Origin: an uncultured Methylococcaceae bacterium
GTDB taxonomy: Bacteria > Pseudomonadota > Gammaproteobacteria > Methylococcales > Methylomonadaceae
Assembly (NCBI GenBank): GCA_903873165.1
Contig: CAIQNQ010000254.1
Coordinates: forward strand, 1-36,377
DNA length: 36,377 nucleotides
Direction: 5' to 3'
Positions 22,746-29,826 of this stretch are shown here, piece by piece. A program made the translations under genes and the position numbers. Below the pieces are notes generated by a model, which saw only the letters and a program-made list of their open reading frames with translations, had not been told where the DNA came from and made no database searches. The stretch's first letter is position 1. Each line of letters opens with the position of its first letter.

Positions 22746-22918
22746 AGAAGCACGATATAATTGAAATTGAGGCTGAAAAATTACATGAGACTGAGAGGGC
22801 GATTTTAATCAGTGACGGAAAAACCAAAGCATGGATTTCTAAGGATCATATTCAAAACAATGAAGACGGGACATTTTCTATGCCTGAGTGGATAGCTTTA
22901 GATAAAGGTTTAATATGA
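22742..22918 (+). CDS. Small protein, 58 aa
   Basis: The start is at 22742 (MKKHDIIEIEAEKLHETERA) with GGAGG nearby upstream; a longer frame overlaps the membrane peptide. The product has a beta-like fold (ILISDGKTKAWISKDHIQNN then EDGTFSMPEWIALDKGLI), seen in small phage proteins that end with an MPEWLA-type helix. The function is unknown. Confidence 0.65.
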   Translation: MKKHDIIEIEAEKLHETERAILISDGKTKAWISKDHIQNNEDGTFSMPEWIALDKGLI

Positions 22919-22950
22919 AAATGAAGCGATTTTTATTTGGAGGAAAAATT

Positions 22951-23121
22951 ATGAAAGAATATAGATTTGACATAGGTATTTATTGCAAAATCTTTGCAGA
23001 AAATTTAACCGAGGCTAAAAATTGGGCAGAAGGATTTGCCGATACTTTTAAAGATGCGGTTAATGCAACCAAACATGGTGAGAGCATAGATTTGATTATT
23101 AAGCCTCGGGGGAAAATATGA
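22951..23121 (+). CDS. Small protein, 56 aa
   Basis: I choose the ATG at 22951 because GGAGG is ideally spaced; an upstream in-frame ATG at 22915, overlapping the previous stop, would add 12 residues. The product (MKEYRFDIGIYCKIFAENLT...) has strands around a helix EAKNWAEGFADTFKDAVNAT. No family is recognised. It overlaps the spanin start by 4 bases. Confidence 0.6.
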   Translation: MKEYRFDIGIYCKIFAENLTEAKNWAEGFADTFKDAVNATKHGESIDLIIKPRGKI

Positions 23122-23510
23122 CCTTTTTACTTCCATACTGGAAACAAATAGCGTCTTTTGCGGCAGTGTTTGCCGTACTATCCGCAATATGGTTTCACGG
23201 CTATATATCAGGAAGCGATGCGGTGAAAGCCGAAAACGCCAAGCAAATACAGGAAAACCAACAACAAGTAATCGAGAAGGAGAGAAAAAATGTACAAACA
23301 AGTAATAAAATCGGGTTTAGCCTTGATAGCGATCTTGCTATTCTTAACAGCATGTACGAAACCAATACCGAACCAATGCCCGCAACAGATGCCCGTGTCG
23401 TCAAGCCTCAAGGCTGCGATAATCGAGAACGAAAAAGACTACAAGGCATTATCAATAAAAAAACCGCAATAATTCATGCTTGTGGTGAACAATTAGGAGT
23501 TGTAGAATGA
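23118..23510 (+). CDS. Rz-like inner-membrane spanin (i-spanin)
   Basis: This 130-aa protein has an N-terminal membrane anchor (QIASFAAVFAVLSAIWFHGY, about 10-29). A coiled-coil stretch follows (AENAKQIQENQQQVIEKERK), then a periplasmic C-terminus with two cysteines (PQGCDNRERKRLQ and HACGEQLG). A second gene encoding a lipoprotein lies inside it in the +1 frame, the classic embedded Rz/Rz1 arrangement. The pair would bridge and fuse inner and outer membranes in the last step of lysis. It sits far from, and on the opposite strand to, the endolysin. Confidence 0.8.
   Translation: MTFLLPYWKQIASFAAVFAVLSAIWFHGYISGSDAVKAENAKQIQENQQQVIEKERKNVQTSNKIGFSLDSDLAILNSMYETNTEPMPATDARVVKPQGCDNRERKRLQGIINKKTAIIHACGEQLGVVE
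23290..23472 (+). CDS. Rz1-like outer-membrane lipoprotein spanin (o-spanin), embedded
   Basis: This 60-aa protein is encoded entirely within the Rz-like gene in another frame. It has a signal peptide (MYKQVIKSGLALIAILLFLT) and a lipobox LTAC with the lipidated cysteine at residue 22. The mature part starts CTKPIPNQCPQQMPV, proline-rich as in Rz1. An AAGGAGAG site precedes the ATG. The lipobox plus embedding makes the call strong. It implies a host with an outer membrane. Confidence 0.82.
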   Translation: MYKQVIKSGLALIAILLFLTACTKPIPNQCPQQMPVSSSLKAAIIENEKDYKALSIKKPQ

Positions 23511-23710
23511 AAATTGAAAAAGAAGCCAAAAGAGAAGCCATTGTTAAGATTGAATTTAGCGGAGATGAGGCGGCAAATATGCGAGATATTTTATTTGTAT
23601 TGCAAGCGGTTTACGCTCACGCTTCCGCCGGTTCAATTCCAAAATTTGCAATGAGCGATAATCAACTTAATTTATTGCAAGAGTTTGATCGAGGTCTTTA
23701 TGAACAATAA
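23507..23710 (+). CDS. Small protein, 67 aa
   Basis: The start overlaps the i-spanin stop by 4 bases. The product starts MKIEKEAKREAIVKIEFSGD and continues with a helix (EAANMRDILFVLQAVYAHAS). The style is that of small conserved phage proteins, but no family is named. It overlaps the next gene by 11 bases. Confidence 0.6.
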   Translation: MKIEKEAKREAIVKIEFSGDEAANMRDILFVLQAVYAHASAGSIPKFAMSDNQLNLLQEFDRGLYEQ

Positions 23711-24050
23711 GCCATATTATTTGCTTCACGAGGCACTTTATCAATCTAAAGAACATGGCATGAAATTTGATTTTCCAGATGATTATATAAGCGAACTTCG
23801 TGATTTGGATTTGATCACTTTTGTCAAGGCAAAAAAAGATATAACTCATTTGTTTGAGGTAAGATTTTGCCCTTCCGATCCTTCGGTTTTCGAGCCGAAA
23901 GAGGGTGACGAGTCCAGGGAAGGGTTTGTATTTAAAGACGGGGGCTGGATTGACGGTGAGCATTTTTTTGATCAATTAGAAGACCCGAAATTAACCGCAT
24001 TCCGCAACGGCAAGCCTTTCTTAAACCCTAGATATGAGGTGAAAAAATGA
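23700..24050 (+). CDS. Protein of unknown function, 116 aa
   Basis: I choose the ATG at 23700 (MNNKPYYLLHEALYQSKEHG) with GAGG upstream; a TTG at 23685 is in frame but less likely. The product has alternating helices and strands, with DYISELRDLDLITFVKAKKD and a Gly/Asp-rich KDGGWIDGEHFFDQLED. No motif is recognised. It overlaps the next start by 4 bases. Confidence 0.65.
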   Translation: MNNKPYYLLHEALYQSKEHGMKFDFPDDYISELRDLDLITFVKAKKDITHLFEVRFCPSDPSVFEPKEGDESREGFVFKDGGWIDGEHFFDQLEDPKLTAFRNGKPFLNPRYEVKK

Positions 24051-24220
24051 TAATTCTTATTGCCGCTATTATTCAAATGCTTTCGATTTTTACTTTCTTT
24101 GCCCGCTTGCATTATAGAAGGCTACGCAAAAAAGAAATCGATTCTATAATGTATTTGCTTGATATATCAGTTGCTTGTACGGTTTATATTATCATATTTG
24201 GCATAATACCAAAACTTTAA
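24047..24220 (+). CDS. Small membrane protein with two spans, 57 aa
   Basis: Two hydrophobic segments, MIILIAAIIQMLSIFTFFAR and YLLDISVACTVYIIIFGIIP, are joined by a basic loop (RRLRKKEIDS). This is the layout of some phage holins and antiholins. It lies about 0.5 kb after the spanins, so a lysis-control role is possible, but a separate holin-like gene lies beside the endolysin. Confidence 0.6.
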   Translation: MIILIAAIIQMLSIFTFFARLHYRRLRKKEIDSIMYLLDISVACTVYIIIFGIIPKL

Positions 24221-24232
24221 AAGGATAGAAAA

Positions 24233-24415
24233 ATGATTGATGACGCAATAAAACTTCTTAAGAATTACAATCAATGGCGACGTGGAGCTGACGGTATAGA
24301 TATGCCAAGCCCAAAAAAAATAGGCGAGGCTATAGACGAAATTATCGAATATTATGAGGGTAAACTCATAACTGAACAACTTAAACCCCGTAACGTACCG
24401 ATGATGTGCTTATGA
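24233..24415 (+). CDS. Small helical protein, 60 aa
   Basis: AAAGGATAG precedes the ATG. The product (MIDDAIKLLKNYNQWRRGAD...) has a helix, the turn GIDMPSPKKIGEAIDEIIEY, and a final helix. The phrase L-NYN-WRRG is common in small phage proteins of unknown function. It overlaps the next start by 4 bases. Confidence 0.65.
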   Translation: MIDDAIKLLKNYNQWRRGADGIDMPSPKKIGEAIDEIIEYYEGKLITEQLKPRNVPMMCL

Positions 24416-24570
24416 CCCTTCGCAAGTTTAATCTTTATCAAGTATGTTTAAAATGCAAAGCACAACTTGTCGGATTGCATATATTTGATAATGAAGGCAA
24501 ACCAGCCAAAAGAATTAGAGATTATTGTTATGAGTGCGAAAAAACCACTTGCAAAGAAAACAAGAGTTGA
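24412..24570 (+). CDS. Small zinc-ribbon-like protein, 52 aa
   Basis: The ATG overlaps the previous stop (ATGA). The product contains two CxxC pairs, VCLKC (12-15) and YCYEC (39-42), separated by a beta-prone loop, the minimal zinc-ribbon layout. A further cysteine lies at about 47. It is the last gene of the plus-strand operon, followed by the structured convergence region. The function is unknown. Confidence 0.6.
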   Translation: MTLRKFNLYQVCLKCKAQLVGLHIFDNEGKPAKRIRDYCYECEKTTCKENKS

Positions 24571-24603
24571 TATTATGAGGTTGCAAGATTTTATACTCCT
24601 TGT

Positions 24604-24820
24604 AAAAAACCTGTAGTACCGTCATTCCCCAAAAGGTTTGACATTAGTAGCCCACGGGAAACTAGGTGCTACAGGTAAAGAACACACATAACGCTGAAAT
24701 GGCTTCCTTATGAAGTGCTAGAGTCCCAAGCGGAAACTAGGTGTTGTGGTGAATGGGGTGGGCATAACATAAACAATAATCAAATATCTTGAAGGATTTA
24801 GATTTTTATCGTGTTATGCC
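24604..24820 (-). ncRNA. Structured convergence element with duplicated hairpin module
   Basis: No gene is seen in 24571-24830. CCTGTAGTACC (24610-24620) pairs with GGTGCTACAGG (24665-24675), 11 bp with one G-U. On the minus strand this stem is followed by six T (24604-24609), as in a terminator. GGCATAACA (24761-24769) pairs with TGTTATGCC (24812-24820). Two similar modules ending GGAAACTAGGTG occur at about 24644-24669 and 24717-24743. The element may be the end of the lysis mRNA, a separate small RNA, or both. Strand is assigned from the T-run. Confidence 0.4.
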
Positions 24821-24830
24821 TGCTGCCAAT

Positions 24831-25085
24831 TCAATCAGTGGAACGTTTTGGCATATTTTGCATTTTAGATTCAACAACTTTTACCGATACGTTTATATCA
24901 TTTAAGGCTTGCGACATATTATCTATTTTTGTCTCTAATCGTACAGCATCGGCTTTAGTTTGGTAGTGCTGCATTTTCTCTTCAATTCTTGATTGCCGAT
25001 TATGCAAATTTACCCCGAAATAACCAAGTAATGAGGTAAAACCTGCGGTGATGTAACTAAAAATAGTATTGTCGGGTATATCCAT
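24831..25085 (-). CDS. Membrane-anchored coiled-coil protein, 84 aa, lysis module
   Basis: The start is the ATG at 25085 (MDIPDNTIFSYITAGFTSLL) 1 base after the endolysin stop, with AGAGG upstream; the longer frame lies within endolysin. A hydrophobic segment at about 8-25 is followed by a charged coiled coil (RQSRIEEKMQHYQTKADAVR ... DNMSQALNDINVSVKVVESK). The layout resembles XhlA-like or accessory lysis membrane proteins. It is the last gene of the late operon. Confidence 0.6.
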   Translation of the reverse strand: MDIPDNTIFSYITAGFTSLLGYFGVNLHNRQSRIEEKMQHYQTKADAVRLETKIDNMSQALNDINVSVKVVESKMQNMPKRSTD

Positions 25086-25086
25086 T

Positions 25087-25461
25087 CTAAACCTCTTTAA
25101 TCTGATAATGCGGCATATCGACGAATTTACCAAAGCATTCACCGCCCCACTCAATGTTAATTCCAAGTTCTTCAGCTTTTTCTTTTACAATAACTGATAA
25201 CTTACGGAAAGACTCTAAATCGTTCCAATCAATCGGGTAGGGAGCTATATCAACAGCCATTGAAGGAAACGAATTGTGCTTGCTATACGGATAATGTAAT
25301 TTTGATTTACCGGTATTAAAAGCCGCTTCTTGCTCTTCCTCGCCACGGTGACCACAAAGAATTGTGATGTCGGTTTCCTTAATAACCTCGTGCATCAAAT
25401 CTTGCAATCTTTGGTCGCATGTTGCAAGTCGCTCAAGGGATTTATTGCTGAATTGTGGCAT
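25087..25461 (-). CDS. M15-family peptidase endolysin
   Basis: The 124-aa product matches phage L-alanyl-D-glutamate peptidases (VanY/M15 fold) that cut peptidoglycan cross-link peptides. Zinc ligands are visible: His 62 in YSKHN, Asp 71 in MAVDIAPYP and His 118 in DMPHYQ, with IEWGGE and FGKFVDMP as family phrases. There is no signal peptide, so it needs a holin. The start is the ATG at 25461 with AAAGGTG upstream rather than a GTG 9 bases earlier. It overlaps the upstream gene by 20 bases. Confidence 0.9.
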   Translation of the reverse strand: MPQFSNKSLERLATCDQRLQDLMHEVIKETDITILCGHRGEEEQEAAFNTGKSKLHYPYSKHNSFPSMAVDIAPYPIDWNDLESFRKLSVIVKEKAEELGINIEWGGECFGKFVDMPHYQIKEV

Positions 25462-25642
25462 TATCCGCACCTTTCTTTGCTATCGTTTCTACACCGTCAA
25501 CGACTTCTTCTACCAAATCTTCAACGCCTTGTACGAATTCAGAAATTTCTTCTTTGATTTTGTCAAGAATAGTCGGCTCTTGAGTATTTTCGTCAACTGA
25601 TTCTTGGATAACTTCAGCTAGCTCTGTATTTTCTTCAGTCAT
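25442..25642 (-). CDS. Very acidic small protein, 66 aa
   Basis: The ATG at 25642 is chosen because AAGGAG lies 6 bases upstream; an ATG at 25648 abuts the site. The product (MTEENTELAEVIQESVDENT...) is nearly all helical and strongly acidic, including IKEEISEFVQGVEDLVEEVV. It lies between holin-like and endolysin genes and overlaps both. It could regulate lysis timing, but there is no direct evidence. Confidence 0.6.
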   Translation of the reverse strand: MTEENTELAEVIQESVDENTQEPTILDKIKEEISEFVQGVEDLVEEVVDGVETIAKKGADNATIQQ

Positions 25643-25874
25643 GGTCATCTCCTTGTGTTGGGGGTTTTAAATATTTAGCAGTTTCATTGGTTTTAGCTAT
25701 TCCGTAATTCACAACAAGTGCGGTAAGCATTGTACTCGATAGTGTAACAATTTGCGTATCATCTTTCAATCTAAAAAGCTGTATGCTTGTTATAACAAAC
25801 ACACCGAAAACGAGCAGCCTTGCCATGCTTAACCGCCCATTATCATCTTCAAAGAATTGCCTAAGCTTGTTCAT
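25635..25874 (-). CDS. Holin-like protein
   Basis: This 79-aa protein has a polar N-terminus with the phrase FFEDDNGRLSMARL, common in phage holin-like proteins, two hydrophobic spans (LLVFGVFVITSIQLF and IVTLSSTMLTALVVNYGIA), and a polar tail. It lies two genes upstream of the endolysin, the usual holin position. It would permeabilise the inner membrane to release the endolysin. The call rests on topology and context. Confidence 0.7.
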   Translation of the reverse strand: MNKLRQFFEDDNGRLSMARLLVFGVFVITSIQLFRLKDDTQIVTLSSTMLTALVVNYGIAKTNETAKYLKPPTQGDDHD

Positions 25875-25879
25875 ATAAT

Positions 25880-26182
25880 TTAAAAACCTTGAAGAATTAT
25901 AAACCCTGTTGAGGTTGCCCCCGTAATTGTCATGCTAGTAGTAGTAAGGGCTGTAACCAAAGCGGCACCCAATCCGTTAGTTGATATAATTGCAGGGATA
26001 TTTACAAAAGGAGTCGGAAAGGTATATGATGCCGTTCCAAGCAACGCATTACAATATACAATTACGCTTTTTAAAGTCGGAGATTGAAGCGGTTGTGAAT
26101 ATGTCGCACTTCCCGAAGTTGAGCCTGCTACCACCGATAATACGCTGCTAACGGGACTTCCTGCAGTTGCTTTTAATGCCAT
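25880..26182 (-). CDS. Small beta-rich virion protein, 100 aa
   Basis: The product (MALKATAGSPVSSVLSVVAG...) is rich in Ser, Thr, Ala and Val with alternating hydrophobic residues and no charged core, typical of beta-sandwich virion proteins. TYSQPLQSPTLKSVIVYCNA and TALTTTSMTITGATSTGFII are the clearest strand regions. It follows the next gene by 1 base. It may be a tail-fibre-associated or decoration protein; the function is unknown. Confidence 0.65.
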   Translation of the reverse strand: MALKATAGSPVSSVLSVVAGSTSGSATYSQPLQSPTLKSVIVYCNALLGTASYTFPTPFVNIPAIISTNGLGAALVTALTTTSMTITGATSTGFIILQGF

Positions 26183-26183
26183 A

Positions 26184-26519
26184 CTAATTCCCTTTCCCTA
26201 AAGAGATTTCAAGAGTCGTTGCTGCAGTTGCCTGTATTGCCGCAACCGTATTATAATTTGGTGGATAATCAAGAATTTGGGTGGAGCCGGCTGATATATA
26301 CACAACATTAGTTGTCGACGGAGTAGAAGTCGTAGCGGCAGCTACAGCCGAATCAATCCCTACTACAATATATGCCCCGGCACTCCCCGTGTTGGTTATC
26401 ATGTATGTTGCCCCGATTAACGTCGGAAGTGTTGGAAATGATACTGAAGCCGATGCAGCACCTACAGCAAGCTGTACAGAAGAAATCGGCGAAAAATTAG
26501 TTGAAGTTACAATACTCAT
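26184..26519 (-). CDS. Small beta-rich virion protein, 111 aa
   Basis: The sequence (MSIVTSTNFSPISSVQLAVG...) is Ala/Thr/Ser-rich with predicted beta strands throughout and VVYISAGSTQILDYPPNYNT in the middle. It lies between the 49-aa tail-associated protein and the 100-aa protein. It shares composition, not clear homology, with the 117-aa protein at 35892. It is probably a virion surface component; this is inference from style and position. Confidence 0.65.
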   Translation of the reverse strand: MSIVTSTNFSPISSVQLAVGAASASVSFPTLPTLIGATYMITNTGSAGAYIVVGIDSAVAAATTSTPSTTNVVYISAGSTQILDYPPNYNTVAAIQATAATTLEISLGKGN

Positions 26520-26522
26520 ATA

Positions 26523-26672
26523 TTATTCCTTTGTATTTGCGGCAAGCGGAGTATTTCCCTCACTTATCCATTGTTGAATTATATCAGCAGCTACAAGATG
26601 ACTCTCCATTGAGCCGTCTTCATTAACCCGAAAAACCACTTCATTTTTATCGTCTACATATTGCCAAATCAT
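26523..26672 (-). CDS. Small tail-fibre-associated protein, 49 aa
   Basis: The product reads MIWQYVDDKNEVVFRVNEDG then SMESHLVAADIIQQWISEGN and ends TPLAANTKE. The pattern WQYVDD-VV-R-EDG-ES-L and W-EGNTPLAA is characteristic of a short protein that follows tail-fibre genes in many phages. Its ATG overlaps the fibre stop by 4 bases with GGAG just upstream. Its role is unknown, possibly fibre assembly. Confidence 0.75.
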   Translation of the reverse strand: MIWQYVDDKNEVVFRVNEDGSMESHLVAADIIQQWISEGNTPLAANTKE

Positions 26673-27904
26673 AACTCCGCTCCTGTAAATATCATCAATC
26701 CTGATGCGTTATTAAATTTCAAAGTTGCCCCCCTACCGATTGTAGTTCCGACTCCGCTTTGGGTAACCGCTATCAAAGCTTGCGTATTTGATAGCGAAGT
26801 TCCTATAACAACGGCACTCACTGCAAGTGAATAAACCACGCTATCAGTTGTATTAAGGTGAGAAGCCGCAGAAACAGTTACGCCCGTGACGGCAACCCTA
26901 GTGGGAACCGGAAAAGGTATTAAAATATTATTTATCGTAGCCGTGGCACTTGTTATTCCAATAGAGGGAATCGGAGAATCTGTCCCGGTTGAAGCGAATG
27001 CCGGCAAATACCTTGCACAACGCAATTTTTCAGCGGTTATATCGATAATTTCAACCGGAGACGGTGAATTGTTTAGCCCTGTCGTAATTCCAGGAGTAAC
27101 CCGCACATCAACATTTGAAACGCTCACCGATTTCGCAACTGAATTTAAAATAGCACCAAAATCTAATATAAATTGCAATCCAAAATATGAATTTGAGGCG
27201 GCAGTATATGTATATGCAACTTTAGCTGTTGCACCGTTTGCAATAGATTGTAGTGAAACGCTTAAGTCGGTAGTCGTTGCACCCCAGTTATCCGATGCGT
27301 TTGCATGTGAAACAATTAAAGTTGGGGTTATTGTCGCGCCGGTGTTATTTGTTATTGAGGCTTGGAATGTTATTTGTTGTCCGTCAACATATCCGGCAAC
27401 TATACTTTCAATCCGCTGATAAAGCTGAGTATTGGTAACCCCGGTGTTCCCGGTAATACTTAATGACTTCAAAGCAGGATACCCGAGCGTTCCGCTTTGT
27501 GACCAAGTTATGTTTGCACTCCCGGCAAATAACATCCAGCCGTCAAGCGTATAAGCAGGTGAACCTGCGGTTATTGTGCCGCTTGTGCCACGACTTGAAA
27601 CCAAAAAAGAATTGTTGCGGATTTTATTAGTAAATCCTCCGGGCGTTATGCTGTTTAAAAGCTGTCCATAACTTGCATATTGATTCGTTGCCGTTGCATT
27701 GCCTACTCCCGTATGGGTAAATCCGTTCATTGGAAGGTTTGCCGTAATCGTAGTTTGACCGTCTTTGCAAATACAATTTGACAAACCTGTGGCAAATCCG
27801 TTATCCTCCGTATCAACACGGCTTGCAGTAATCGGAATTGCCGAACCTGCATCGACCGTCCAATTATATACTCGAGTAAATAAACCGCTTCCGTTAAATG
27901 GCAT
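26669..27904 (-). CDS. Tail fibre / host-recognition protein
   Basis: The 411-aa product begins MPFNGSGLFTRVYNWTVDAG and ASRVDTEDNGFATGLSNCIC, an N-terminal virion-attachment module recurrent in podovirus tail fibres, followed by LPMNGFTHTGVGNATATNQY. The central part is a beta-sandwich-like region (about 100-270). The C-terminus is Thr/Ser/Val-rich and would carry receptor binding. AAGGAG is well spaced before the ATG at 27904. Attachment is inferred from the N-terminal pattern; the receptor is unknown. Confidence 0.85.
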   Translation of the reverse strand: MPFNGSGLFTRVYNWTVDAGSAIPITASRVDTEDNGFATGLSNCICKDGQTTITANLPMNGFTHTGVGNATATNQYASYGQLLNSITPGGFTNKIRNNSFLVSSRGTSGTITAGSPAYTLDGWMLFAGSANITWSQSGTLGYPALKSLSITGNTGVTNTQLYQRIESIVAGYVDGQQITFQASITNNTGATITPTLIVSHANASDNWGATTTDLSVSLQSIANGATAKVAYTYTAASNSYFGLQFILDFGAILNSVAKSVSVSNVDVRVTPGITTGLNNSPSPVEIIDITAEKLRCARYLPAFASTGTDSPIPSIGITSATATINNILIPFPVPTRVAVTGVTVSAASHLNTTDSVVYSLAVSAVVIGTSLSNTQALIAVTQSGVGTTIGRGATLKFNNASGLMIFTGAEL

Positions 27905-27918
27905 GATAGGAACTCCTT

Positions 27919-28026
27919 ATGATAGACTTAATAATAGGTTGGTTTGAATTTTGGTTTGCACTCAGCTTACTAATGCTTCCTATAATCTTAATTCTAGCTA
28001 TTCGTGACTTAATAAGAGGAAGATAA
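27919..28026 (+). CDS. Possible 35-aa membrane peptide on opposite strand
   Basis: An ATG with AGGA 8 bases upstream encodes MIDLIIGWFEFWFALSLLML and ends PIILILAIRDLIRGR. A hydrophobic span is followed by a basic tail, as expected for a one-span membrane peptide. It fills the gap between tail fibre and the 597-aa protein but lies on the plus strand inside the minus-strand late operon. AGGAACTCCTT is nearly palindromic and serves as ribosome-binding site in both directions. It may be real or chance. Confidence 0.4.
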   Translation: MIDLIIGWFEFWFALSLLMLPIILILAIRDLIRGR

Positions 28027-28032
28027 TTCATA

Positions 28033-29826
28033 TTAATAATTTCCACTTCTCTGCTTGGAAAGATTGGCTAAATAATCAGCATATGCTTTTGCTGCCTGCT
28101 CTTCATTATATTTATTTATAACTGAATATGGCGTTATTTCATTAACACCAATATACCCACGATGATTAGGCATTTGTGGAGGTTGCAGAACATCTCCATT
28201 AGGAGTTATTCTAGTAGGATTAAATTCCAATTGCAAAGGTTTTTGTCTTGTTAATTCAGCTGCTAATTGCTGTCTACCTTGTGCGGCATCAATAATATTG
28301 GGATTAGTTTTATCTATAGCTCCACGCATATTGGGATTAGGCATTGGAACGCCTTGCGAATTCACAGGAATTACCGCAGGATTATATGTTAATTTGGGCG
28401 TATTATCAAAAGGCATAATCTCTTGTTGCTTCTGTAATGCACCTAAAGCATCGCCATATTGAACGGCAGACGGACTAACTTCTTTCGTGGCGGAGATTAA
28501 AGCCTTAACGTCAGGAGAGTAAGTTTGCCCACGAATAGCATTAAAAACGTGCTTAATACTCCCAAGAGGGTCGCCTGCTATATTGCCAAATTGTTCTAAC
28601 CTATACATTCCTTTGCCAGCAGTTAATTGGCTTGCAAGGGCTTGTCTAGTTTGTGTAGCTAAATCTTCTGGCATAACACGAGTAACGGCATTTAACTGAA
28701 CTGGATTTTTGATATTGTTTAGCAAATTATAAGCTCTTTGCTGTGTTGCGTCAGGAATAATACTACCTATGCCATTTTGTGCGTGATAATCTTCTGGTTT
28801 CCAAAATTTATTTAGAACACTATTGTCAAATGGAGTTGCAACATTATCCACATATTGTTTATTAGCTAATTCCAAAGCTTTGCCAAAAATAGGATTAGAT
28901 TGAGACGCAGAGTTAAGCGTACTATCAAGCATTCTTCCTACTTGAAAAGTCGGGGTTTTTGCACCTTGAGATAGTTTATTGTCATTAAATCCAGAGTTTA
29001 TTTGCTGCTTCATATCCACAATATCAGATAAGGGAACGTTTGGATTTTGTGCTATCTGGTCAGAAAATGCTTGAAGTCTAGGTAAAACCGAGCGAGATTG
29101 ATGATAGGGGTCACTACCAATCTCACTAATCATACTTTGTAGATGAGGCTGTAAATTAGATAAATCTGCCGTTTGATTGCCAGCCGATTTCTCAACAAAA
29201 TCATAAAAAGGCTTAGTTTGTGCTAAAGCATCACCATAAGATTTACTAATAGAAGCCTGTGCTAAATTTTTATCAAAAGGCATTTTAGGAGCTAGACTAT
29301 CAGCAATAGAAGTCCCTAAATTATCCGCAAGTGATGCTCCAGCTTCTCCGGCTCCTTTTATAAGCGGAAAACCAGCTGTCATATTTCCAATGGCAGAAAT
29401 ATCACGCCCAAGCTCAGGGTGAGATTGAGTAAAATTATTATAAGAATTTGCATATTGTCTAGCAACATCACCAACAGCACTATCAGATATTTGATGCCCA
29501 GCTATAGCAGCTCCTGCTTTTGCTAAAAAGGCGGTGGCGGGTTGTGCTTCTGCTATTTTACTGCCTATATATCCTAAAGCGTCTCTGCCCAAATCATTCG
29601 CAGCTCCACCAATAGCCCCACCAAATTGTATAGCATTAGAAACTGGATTATCCTCTCCAGTTATAGCCTGTTTAGCTTGCAATAGCCTATCGCCAATTTG
29701 ATTGCTAACAGATTGCGGTTCTTGCTGAGATTGGGGCTGTGATAATACAAACCCCTCAGGAAGGGGGGGCGTATTATTTATAACAAATCCTTCAGGAAGC
29801 GGAGGGATTATTGCATTTTCTGCCAT
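28033..29826 (-). CDS. Putative DNA-ejection (internal virion) protein, 597 aa
   Basis: The protein starts with a tandem PPLPEGFVI/PPLPEGFVL repeat (about 8-28), seen at the N-terminus of phage internal virion proteins. It then has an Ala/Gly-rich hydrophobic region (GGAIGGAANDLGRDALGYIG, and LAKAGAAIAGHQ) and long helical segments with Gln/Asn-rich stretches. There is no peptidoglycan hydrolase motif. It is the last of three consecutive ejection-candidate genes between the S74-domain protein and the tail fibre, as in P22-like phages. It overlaps the upstream gene by 19 bases. Confidence 0.65.
   Translation of the reverse strand: MAENAIIPPLPEGFVINNTPPLPEGFVLSQPQSQQEPQSVSNQIGDRLLQAKQAITGEDNPVSNAIQFGGAIGGAANDLGRDALGYIGSKIAEAQPATAFLAKAGAAIAGHQISDSAVGDVARQYANSYNNFTQSHPELGRDISAIGNMTAGFPLIKGAGEAGASLADNLGTSIADSLAPKMPFDKNLAQASISKSYGDALAQTKPFYDFVEKSAGNQTADLSNLQPHLQSMISEIGSDPYHQSRSVLPRLQAFSDQIAQNPNVPLSDIVDMKQQINSGFNDNKLSQGAKTPTFQVGRMLDSTLNSASQSNPIFGKALELANKQYVDNVATPFDNSVLNKFWKPEDYHAQNGIGSIIPDATQQRAYNLLNNIKNPVQLNAVTRVMPEDLATQTRQALASQLTAGKGMYRLEQFGNIAGDPLGSIKHVFNAIRGQTYSPDVKALISATKEVSPSAVQYGDALGALQKQQEIMPFDNTPKLTYNPAVIPVNSQGVPMPNPNMRGAIDKTNPNIIDAAQGRQQLAAELTRQKPLQLEFNPTRITPNGDVLQPPQMPNHRGYIGVNEITPYSVINKYNEEQAAKAYADYLANLSKQRSGNY

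Noticed and set aside
24576-24617. 13-codon ORF after the last plus-strand gene
   Set aside because: It is very short, with no clear ribosome-binding site, and overlaps the structured element.
26886-27419. 177-aa plus-strand ORF opposite the tail fibre gene
   Set aside because: It is a shadow of Thr/Val-rich fibre codons; there is no ribosome-binding site and no protein-like domain pattern.
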